Of a stretch of DNA of 64,000 nucleotides, positions 57,649 through 64,000 are shown piece by piece (the stretch's first letter is position 1; the number at the start of each line of letters is the position of its first letter). The translations under genes were made by a program, and so were the position numbers. This DNA is from Bifidobacterium miconisargentati (GTDB taxonomy: Bacteria; Actinomycetota; Actinomycetes; Actinomycetales; Bifidobacteriaceae): assembly GCF_019331675.1 (NCBI RefSeq), contig NZ_JAHBBJ010000004.1:124001-188000 (forward strand). Reading direction: 5' to 3'. The notes under the pieces were generated by a model. It was not told the origin of the DNA. It worked only from the letters and a program-made list of their open reading frames with translations, and did not search any database.

Positions 57649-58752
57649 TCAGCGCAGCTGTTCGGGGATGAACCTGGCGCAGGCCTCGGCCAGCCGGCGC
57701 TCGCGTTCGTCGAGACCCAGCTCGGCGATGGCCTCGCGCGAGGCGAGCCAAAGTGCATGGATGCGTTCGCGCGAACGGTCGATGGCGCCGGTGGAACCGA
57801 ACAATTCGATGGCACGGGCCACCTGCGTCTCGTCTCGACGATCGGCCGAGAACATGGCGATGAGTTCGCCGCGCTCGTCCGTCCTGGCGGCGCCCAACGC
57901 ATCCGCCAACAGCACCGTGCGCTTGCCCTCGCGGATGTCGCCGCCCACCGGCTTACCGGTATTGCGGCTGGAACCGATGACGTCCAGCAGATCGTCCGCC
58001 AGCTGGAAGGCCACGCCAAGCGGACGGCCGATGGCCAGCGCATGACCGCGCGCCTCGTCCGGCCCGTACCCCGCGGCGAGGAAGGCGAACAGCAGCGGCG
58101 CGATGGTGGTGTAGCTGGCGGTCTTCCAACGGAACACGTTCAGCGAGGCGTCCGCAAGGGCGTCCGGATCGTCCAGCGGCGTCATCTCGACGCCCAAATC
58201 CAGCACCTGCCCGATCTCGACCTCGCGCTGCATGGTGAGGAAGGCCTCGTCGATGGCATCCGTGTTGGCAAGGCCCCGCGAGGCGCGGCGCGCGATCTCG
58301 ATGCACGCGGTGGCCAGGATGTCGCCGAGCATCAGACCGAGACCGCGGCCGATGACCCCGCTGTGCACGGCCTGTTCGAGCGCACGGTGGGCTGAGGGCT
58401 TGCCGCGGCGCAGGTCGGACTCGTCGATGATGTCGTCATGCACCAGCGCGGCCGTCTGAAACACCTCGATGGCGCAGGCGAGGTCCACCATCGAACGGCG
58501 TGCGTCGTCGTCGGTTCCGGAGACGGATGAACCGGGGAAGTCGGTGCGCAGCGCGTCGAACGCGGCGAGCGTAAGCAGCGCGCGCAGTCGTTTGCCTCCC
58601 TCGCTGGAGGACACGGCCTGATCGATGACCTGCCCCATCACCGGTCGCAATGCGCCGGCCACTTCGCCGGTGGCGGGCGCGTCCGTCAGTTCGCGCACCA
58701 GTTCGGCGATGCGCGGTTCGATGATGGCAAGGTCATGATCGGTTGTCCACAT
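57649..58752 (-). CDS. Polyprenyl diphosphate synthase (geranylgeranyl/longer chain type)
   Basis: The protein has 367 residues. It condenses isopentenyl diphosphate with an allylic primer. First Asp-rich motif HDDIIDESDLRRGKP with the usual DDxxD, second motif FQLADDLLD, and KTASYTTIAPLL with its conserved Lys are present. An ordinary E-type fold length. The gene is co-directional with the kinase, which starts 128 bp beyond it. Product chain length cannot be read, though it would feed lipid carriers or quinone-like chains. Confidence 0.9.
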   Translation of the reverse strand: MWTTDHDLAIIEPRIAELVRELTDAPATGEVAGALRPVMGQVIDQAVSSSEGGKRLRALLTLAAFDALRTDFPGSSVSGTDDDARRSMVDLACAIEVFQTAALVHDDIIDESDLRRGKPSAHRALEQAVHSGVIGRGLGLMLGDILATACIEIARRASRGLANTDAIDEAFLTMQREVEIGQVLDLGVEMTPLDDPDALADASLNVFRWKTASYTTIAPLLFAFLAAGYGPDEARGHALAIGRPLGVAFQLADDLLDVIGSSRNTGKPVGGDIREGKRTVLLADALGAARTDERGELIAMFSADRRDETQVARAIELFGSTGAIDRSRERIHALWLASREAIAELGLDERERRLAEACARFIPEQLR

Positions 58753-58761
58753 GCCTCTAAC

Positions 58762-58770
58762 TTATCCACA
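58762..58770 (+). other. Single perfect DnaA-box sequence
   Basis: TTATCCACA equals the DnaA consensus TTATNCACA. It lies ten bases upstream of the polyprenyl synthase start, away from any origin-like cluster. One 9-mer may be chance, or a DnaA-controlled promoter. Confidence 0.3.
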
Positions 58771-59013
58771 GGGTATGGAGAACACAAGAACCGCCGAAAA
58801 CCGGGGGAGCGGGAGCTGGAACCACATGCCCAGTTTTTCACGGGTACCGCGCCTCTCCTCCCGCATAGTGGAGGTCACGCCCATCCGGGCGGGCGGATGC
58901 GCGTTTCACCGGCGAATCGCGAACGAATCATCGGCGACCGGCCGCATCCGCGTAACCATCCATCGCACATCGCGGCCGCCGAAGGCCGCCATAGTCAAGG
59001 AGGACGAACCATC

Positions 59014-59817
59014 ATGCCCACACATGCAGCACGAACACGACGACGGACGCACCCGCCCGAGACACACGATCCGCACGATCCGCGCGCCTGCGAATGCCCT
59101 GCGGCGGCGATACGGGAGGAACGATACGACGACGAATACGACGGGCGGTATCACGAACCATGCGGCGCGGGATTCGTCCTGGAGCACGACGAAGGCGACG
59201 GCATACCGCCGTTCGACTACGACGAACTGGAGGAACTCGCCCTCCGCTTCCGTGAAGACCGTAGGACGCGCGGCATCCAGGAGGCCAACACCGATTGGGT
59301 GTCCGGCCCGCTGGACGAATGGCTCGACGGGCTCGACGGCGACCGGTGCCCGGATCGCGCCACGCTGATGGCCTTTGCGGCAGGCATGCACGAGACGCTG
59401 GCGATCCGGGACGCGCTCATCCTTTCGCTCGTGGTGGATGAGCGGCATTGTCCCAAGAGCCAGCTCATGGAATTCGCCGCCAGACCGCACCGGGCGCGCA
59501 CCAAGAAGGCGATGGGCCGCCTGCTGACCTGGGCGTTCGAGGACGAGGGGCTGGTGCCGGACGAGGACCGATGCCGCATAGGGGTGGACATCCTGCTCGA
59601 GATGGCCGTGGCCTCGCCCGTGCCGTACTGCATCCAGCCGCTGGCCGTGGTGTCGTACGTGCTGTGGTGGCTCGGGGACCCCAAGGCGGCGGTGTTCGCG
59701 CTGCAGTGCCTGCTCTTGGATGAGGATTGTTCGCTCGCGGCGATGATCTTCTCCGCATCCGACCGGGGCATCGCGCCCGCGTGGTGCAAGGCGCGAACCC
59801 TTGCCGCAGGCCGTTAG
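59014..59817 (+). CDS. DUF4192-like hypothetical protein
   Basis: The protein has 267 residues. RBS aaggagg (58998-59004) fixes ATG 59014. The C-terminal third has YCIQPLAVVSYVLWWLGDPK and LLLDEDCSLAAMIFSASDRGI, resembling the helical C-terminus of actinobacterial DUF4192 proteins. The N-terminal part is very acidic and charged. Function is unknown. It sits between the polyprenyl synthase and the sigma factor gene. Confidence 0.65.
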   Translation: MPTHAARTRRRTHPPETHDPHDPRACECPAAAIREERYDDEYDGRYHEPCGAGFVLEHDEGDGIPPFDYDELEELALRFREDRRTRGIQEANTDWVSGPLDEWLDGLDGDRCPDRATLMAFAAGMHETLAIRDALILSLVVDERHCPKSQLMEFAARPHRARTKKAMGRLLTWAFEDEGLVPDEDRCRIGVDILLEMAVASPVPYCIQPLAVVSYVLWWLGDPKAAVFALQCLLLDEDCSLAAMIFSASDRGIAPAWCKARTLAAGR

Positions 59818-60000
59818 GAACGTTCCGAACGGCCTGTGACGGGCGTGTGCGTGCGGTGGGGATAACACGTCGTGAAACGTGTCGGCGGGAATAATCGTCC
59901 GTGGAAGGTGGTTTACTCACATAGTTGACGATTTGCCCTTGCCAGAAGTGTGCCCATGTGGTATATGCGCTTCACGGCGAGAGATCAGGAGGAGCAAGTT

Positions 60001-61422
60001 TTGGCCACGAAGGAAACGACGGCAACCAAGCAGGCAACCGAATCCAGCGAAGATACCGGAAAGAAGGCCAGCTCCAAGACCGCCGCGCGCAAGCCCTCCA
60101 CCAGGAGGAAGTCCACCAAGACCGAGGCCGCCAACGGCCCGGCCAAGAAGACCACGCGCAAGTCCACCGCCAAGAAGGCGAAGGACGAGGACATCATCAA
60201 GGACGAGGACACCCAGGCCGACGACGAGCTTGACGCCGACGCCGACGTGGATGACGCCGACCTTGACGTGGACGATCTGGACGAGGATCTGGACGACGTC
60301 GACGCCGATGACGACGACCTCGATGAGGACGGCGACGACGCGGACGAGGATCTTGAGGACGAGGAAGACGAGGACGAAGAGGAGTCCCAGCCCAAGGCCC
60401 CCGAGGCACCCAAGGAAAAGGGCGCCTACGTGGTCTCCGACACGGACGACGATGACGAGAACATCATCCCCGCGGGCAACCCGAAGCGCCGTGTGATCGC
60501 CGCCGGTGCCACGGCCGACCCGGTCAAGGACTACCTGAAGCAGATCGGCCGCGTGAGCCTGCTGAACGCCGAGCAGGAGGTGGACCTCTCCGAACGCATC
60601 GAGGCCGGTCTGTACGCCCAGCACCTGCTGGACACCCAGTCCGAGGGCATGGAATTCAAGCGCAAGCGCGAGCTCAAGTGGGCCGCCGCCGACGGTAAGA
60701 AGGCCAAGGACCACCTGCTGGAGGCCAACCTGCGACTCGTGGTCTCCCTCGCCAAGCGCTACACCGGCCGTGGCATGCTGTTCCTCGATCTGATTCAGGA
60801 AGGCAACCTGGGCCTCATCCGTGCCGTCGAGAAGTTCGACTGGAAGAAGGGCTTCAAGTTCTCCACCTACGCCACCTGGTGGATCCGCCAGGCCATCACC
60901 CGAGCCATGGCCGACCAGGCCCGCACCATCCGCGTGCCCGTGCACATGGTGGAGGTCATCAACAAGCTTTCCCGCGTCCAGCGCCAGATGTTGCAGGATC
61001 TCGGCCGCGAACCCACGCCGGACGAGCTGGCGCGCGAGCTCGACATGCCGGTCGAGAAGGTGCAGGAAGTGCAGAAGTACGGCCGCGAGCCGATCTCCCT
61101 GCACACCCCGCTCGGCGAGGACGGCGATTCCGAGTTCGGCGACCTCATCGAGGACACCGACGCCATCGCCCCGTCCGACGCGGTCGCCTTCTCCCTGCTG
61201 CAGGAGCAGTTCAAGCAGGTGCTGGAGACCCTGTCGCCGCGTGAGGCCGGCGTCATCAAGATGCGTTACGGCCTTGAGGACGGCCAGCCCAAGACCCTGG
61301 ACGACATCGGCCGCGTGTACGGCGTGACCCGTGAGCGCATCCGTCAGATCGAATCCAAGACCATGTCCAAGCTGCGCCACCCGTCCCGTTCGCAGACGCT
61401 GCGCGACTTCCTGGATCAGTGA
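60001..61422 (+). CDS. Principal RNA polymerase sigma factor (SigA/HrdB type)
   Basis: The protein has 473 residues. A TTG start at 60001 is chosen since AGGAGG lies eight bases upstream; in-frame starts further upstream have no ribosome site. Residues about 1-75 are Lys/Ala/Thr-rich and 75-145 are a long Asp/Glu run. Sigma regions follow: region 1.2 [20 protein letters not shown] (about 170), region 2 [20 protein letters not shown] with the core-binding and -10 segment [14 protein letters not shown], region 3, and region 4.2 helix-turn-helix [20 protein letters not shown] for the -35. A topoisomerase gene lies 67 bp downstream. Confidence 0.94.
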   Translation: MATKETTATKQATESSEDTGKKASSKTAARKPSTRRKSTKTEAANGPAKKTTRKSTAKKAKDEDIIKDEDTQADDELDADADVDDADLDVDDLDEDLDDVDADDDDLDEDGDDADEDLEDEEDEDEEESQPKAPEAPKEKGAYVVSDTDDDDENIIPAGNPKRRVIAAGATADPVKDYLKQIGRVSLLNAEQEVDLSERIEAGLYAQHLLDTQSEGMEFKRKRELKWAAADGKKAKDHLLEANLRLVVSLAKRYTGRGMLFLDLIQEGNLGLIRAVEKFDWKKGFKFSTYATWWIRQAITRAMADQARTIRVPVHMVEVINKLSRVQRQMLQDLGREPTPDELARELDMPVEKVQEVQKYGREPISLHTPLGEDGDSEFGDLIEDTDAIAPSDAVAFSLLQEQFKQVLETLSPREAGVIKMRYGLEDGQPKTLDDIGRVYGVTRERIRQIESKTMSKLRHPSRSQTLRDFLDQ

Positions 61423-61429
61423 CCGTGAG

Positions 61430-61460
61430 CTGTGGCTTCCCCTTCGGCGGGAAGCCACAG
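61430..61460 (+). terminator. Hairpin between sigma and topoisomerase genes
   Basis: CTGTGGCTTCCC (61430-61441), 7-nt loop, GGGAAGCCACAG (61449-61460) is a perfect 12-bp stem. No T run follows, so partial readthrough to the next gene is possible. Confidence 0.55.
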
Positions 61461-61489
61461 CCATATAGAACTCAGAAACAAAAGGACCT

Positions 61490-63838
61490 ATGGCCACAGA
61501 AGAATACGGCGCGAAGGATCTTGCCGTCCTCGAAGGCCTCGACGCGGTACGCAAGCGTCCTGGCATGTACATCGGCACCACCGACTCGCAGGGCCTCATG
61601 CACTGCCTGTGGGAGATCATCGACAACTCGGTCGATGAGGCTCTGGCGGGCTTCTGCACGGACATCACCGTTACCCTGCACACCGACGGCTCGGTGGAAG
61701 TGGCGGACAACGGCCGTGGCATCCCGGTGGACAAGGAGCCGAAGACCGGCCTGTCCGGCGTGGAGGTGGTGCTCACCAAGCTGCACGCCGGCGCCAAGTT
61801 CGGCAACTCGTCATACAACGCGGTCGGCGGCCTGCACGGCGTGGGCTCCTCGGTGGTCAACGCCCTGAGCTCGCGACTCGACGTCGAGGTGGACCGTGAC
61901 GGCAAGACCCACCACATGGCCTTCCATCAGGGTCATCCCGGCGTCTACACGGACGCCGACCCGGCCAACCCGTCGCCGGATTCGCCGTTCAAGCGCACCC
62001 GCAAGAACCGGCCCACCGAACTGGAGATCATCGGCAAGGTCTCCCCGAAGACCACCGGCACGCGCATCCGCTACTGGGCCGATCCCGAGATCTTCAACAA
62101 GACCGCCGAATTCTCCTACGAGCAGCTCGTGGACCGCGTGCGCCAGACCAGCTTCCTGGTGCCGGGGCTGAAGATCACCATCGTGGACGAGAACGTGCCG
62201 GAGACGGCTGCGGTCGAGTCTGCGGGCGCTACCGGTACGACGGCACCCGCTACTGTGGACGACGGTACGGATGCCGTGGCGGCCGCGTTCGGCGGCGTTG
62301 CCGAAACCGATGATGCAACCGGCGATATCGAAACCGATACCATCGAAAACGACGCCGCCGAGAACGGCATCGCCGCAAACGGCGACGAGGACTTCTCCTT
62401 CGGCCCGGCCGGTGAGGTCGCGGACGGCGCGTTCGGCGAACAGCCGGCGCACCCGCGCGTCGTGGAATTCCGCCACACCGGCGGCGTCAAGGACTTCGTC
62501 GACTTCCTGTCCAAGGGCGAACCCATCTCGGACATCTGGCGCATCCAGGGCGAGGGCACCTACAAGGAGGAGACCCAGGCCGTGGGTGAGGGCGGCGAAC
62601 TGCACGCCCAGGAGATCGAGCGCACCTGCGGCATCGACATCGCCCTGCGATGGGTCAACGGCTACGACACCACCATCCGCAGCTTTGTGAACATCGTGGA
62701 GACGCCCGGCGGCGGCACGCACGTGGACGGCTTCATGAACGCCATCACCAAGCAGATCCGCAAGGCCGTGGAGGACAACGCGCGCAAGCTCAAGGTGAAC
62801 CTCAAGGACAACGCCATGAGGGTCGAGCGCGACGACATCCAGGCCGGTCTCGTGGCCGTGGTGACCGCCCGCGTGGCCGAACCGCAGTTCCAGGGGCAGA
62901 CCAAGGACGTGCTCGGCACCGCGCAGGTCAAGCCGATCGTCACCAGGCTCACGGACAAGCAGTTCGGCGAGATGATCACCGGCTCCAAGCGCGGCTACAA
63001 GGAGCAGTCCGGCCGCGTGCTGGAGAAGATCGTTGGCGAGATGCACGCCCGCATCCAGTCGCGCAAGGCCAAGGAGGTCACGCGCCGCAAGAACGCGCTC
63101 GAATCCGCCTCGATGCCGGCCAAGCTGTCCGATTGCCAGCCCGGCAACGACGACATCGCCGAATTGTTCATCGTGGAGGGCGACTCCGCACTCGGCACCG
63201 CCAAGGCCGCGCGCAACGCCGGCTTCCAGGCGCTGCTGCCGATCCGAGGCAAGATCCTCAACGTGCAGAAGGCCTCCATCACGCAGATGCTCTCCAACAA
63301 GGAATGCGCGGCCATCATCCAGGTGGTGGGCGCCGGTTCCGGTCAGAGCTTCGACATCGAACAGTCGCGCTACCACAAGATCATCATGATGACCGATGCC
63401 GATGTGGACGGCGCGCACATCCGCATCCTGCTGCTCACGCTGTTCTACCGGTACATGCGCCCGCTCATCGAGCACGGGTACGTGTACGCGGCCGTGCCGC
63501 CGCTGCACCGCATCGCGCTGACCGGCTCGCACAAGGGCGAATACCTGTACACGTATTCGGACGACGAACTGGCCACCAAGCTTGCGGACCTCGACCGCAG
63601 GCACATCGGCTACGCGGATGACATCCAGCGGTACAAGGGTCTGGGCGAGATGGACGCCGACCAGCTGGCGGACACCACCATGGATCCGCGCACGCGCATG
63701 CTGCGCCGCATCCGCATGGAGGACGCCGCCCAGGCCTCCGAGATCTTCAGCCTGCTCATGGGCGATGACGTGCCGCCGCGCAAGCAGTTCATCGTGGACA
63801 ACGCGGACGACTTCGACCGCTCCAAGATCGATACGTGA
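61490..63838 (+). CDS. Type IIA topoisomerase subunit B (ParE/GyrB family)
   Basis: The protein has 782 residues. The GHKL ATPase domain has EIIDNSVDEALAG, DNGRGIPVD and GGLHGVGSSVVNALS. The transducer domain and TOPRIM domain follow (EGDSALGTAKAARNAGFQAL, and TDADVDGAHIR with the metal-binding Asp triad). Location after sigA, not next to dnaA-recF, suggests ParE of topoisomerase IV, which unlinks daughter chromosomes; GyrB cannot be excluded. An Ala/Asp/Glu-rich insert of about 85 residues (about 237-323) lies between ATPase and transducer domains. Confidence 0.9.
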   Translation: MATEEYGAKDLAVLEGLDAVRKRPGMYIGTTDSQGLMHCLWEIIDNSVDEALAGFCTDITVTLHTDGSVEVADNGRGIPVDKEPKTGLSGVEVVLTKLHAGAKFGNSSYNAVGGLHGVGSSVVNALSSRLDVEVDRDGKTHHMAFHQGHPGVYTDADPANPSPDSPFKRTRKNRPTELEIIGKVSPKTTGTRIRYWADPEIFNKTAEFSYEQLVDRVRQTSFLVPGLKITIVDENVPETAAVESAGATGTTAPATVDDGTDAVAAAFGGVAETDDATGDIETDTIENDAAENGIAANGDEDFSFGPAGEVADGAFGEQPAHPRVVEFRHTGGVKDFVDFLSKGEPISDIWRIQGEGTYKEETQAVGEGGELHAQEIERTCGIDIALRWVNGYDTTIRSFVNIVETPGGGTHVDGFMNAITKQIRKAVEDNARKLKVNLKDNAMRVERDDIQAGLVAVVTARVAEPQFQGQTKDVLGTAQVKPIVTRLTDKQFGEMITGSKRGYKEQSGRVLEKIVGEMHARIQSRKAKEVTRRKNALESASMPAKLSDCQPGNDDIAELFIVEGDSALGTAKAARNAGFQALLPIRGKILNVQKASITQMLSNKECAAIIQVVGAGSGQSFDIEQSRYHKIIMMTDADVDGAHIRILLLTLFYRYMRPLIEHGYVYAAVPPLHRIALTGSHKGEYLYTYSDDELATKLADLDRRHIGYADDIQRYKGLGEMDADQLADTTMDPRTRMLRRIRMEDAAQASEIFSLLMGDDVPPRKQFIVDNADDFDRSKIDT

Positions 63839-63890
63839 TATCCGCAGTGCGAAGGAATCGGGCCGTGCATGAGCGCGGCCCGATTTGTTA

Positions 63891-64000
63891 GGCTCTGTTA
63901 ACCAAGATTGACATTGGCTCTTATATTCTCGGCTCCCCTTGTCAGGGGAGCTGTCGGCGAAGCCGACTGAGGGGTAGTCGGACATGGATTCATGTCAATC
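63891..64000 (+). repeat. Family A element, right end cut by the window edge
   Basis: The left terminus GGCTCTGTTAACCAAGATTG is intact, followed by GGCTCCCCTTGTCAGGGGAG, GTCGGCGAAGCCGACTGAG, GGGTAGTC and CATGTCAATC. The final terminal repeat lies beyond the window. It is oriented opposite to the copy at 44228-44448. Confidence 0.8.

Noticed and set aside
58762-58770. Replication origin suggested by a DnaA box
   Set aside because: Only one box, no AT-rich unwinding region and no dnaA/dnaN/recF genes nearby.

Overview
The window looks like a high-GC Actinobacterium, almost certainly Bifidobacterium. Evidence is the block miaB-miaA ... ftsK-pgsA-cinA-clgR-DUF3046-recA-recX-rnpB-hpf-secA, followed further on by trpD, plsC, a PASTA kinase, a polyprenyl synthase, a principal sigma factor and a GyrB/ParE subunit. 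An actinobacterial-type SOS box precedes recA, and the carbohydrate genes are typical of gut bifidobacteria. I cannot name the species.

Layout. 1-7.1 kb: envelope and membrane genes (Ltp lipoprotein, a GT2 + GT39 pair resembling YkcC/YkcB, a Bax-inhibitor-1 protein, a DMT transporter). 7.3-20.8 kb: a small alarmone synthetase, then plant-glycan cluster 1, with an AraC regulator divergent from a rightward run of GPH symporter, second GPH symporter, GH2, GH3, esterase and GH43. Two genes of this run are broken: the second symporter has an in-frame TGA in place of an expected Trp codon, and the GH3 gene has a one-base frameshift. 20.9-37.9 kb: core genes for tRNA modification, chromosome translocation, phospholipid synthesis, recombination, RNase P RNA, ribosome hibernation and secretion, plus a Fic-like gene with a degenerate active site and a two-gene membrane protein/regulator unit with a striking operator-like palindrome.

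37.9-53.4 kb: accessory glycan cluster 2, the most unusual part. Two paralogous genes encode LacI-type regulators (HTH plus sugar-binding domain) fused to a complete MalE-like extracellular solute-binding-protein domain, with no signal peptide or membrane segment between. Each is divergent from genes for carbohydrate entry: the first from a GH115-like glucuronidase plus GPH symporter, the second from another GPH symporter. Both lack the LacI hinge-helix sequence. A GGCAAC-repeat motif lies in front of the GH115 gene and also in front of a separate ABC sugar importer (two permeases and a lipoprotein binding protein, no ATPase), suggesting shared control. Because GPH symporters deliver intact oligosaccharides to the cytoplasm, I infer that the fused binding domain senses imported oligosaccharide there.

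53.5-64 kb: core genes (membrane protein, plsC, pknB-like kinase, polyprenyl synthase, DUF4192-like gene, sigma factor, topoisomerase subunit).

Two families of short non-coding repeats are scattered between genes. Family A is a MITE-like element with terminal inverted repeats beginning GGCTCTGTTAA; one copy has a perfect 8-bp target duplication. Family B is a hairpin repeat of about 100 bp, and one copy is nested inside that family A copy. Several family A copies sit where terminators are expected.
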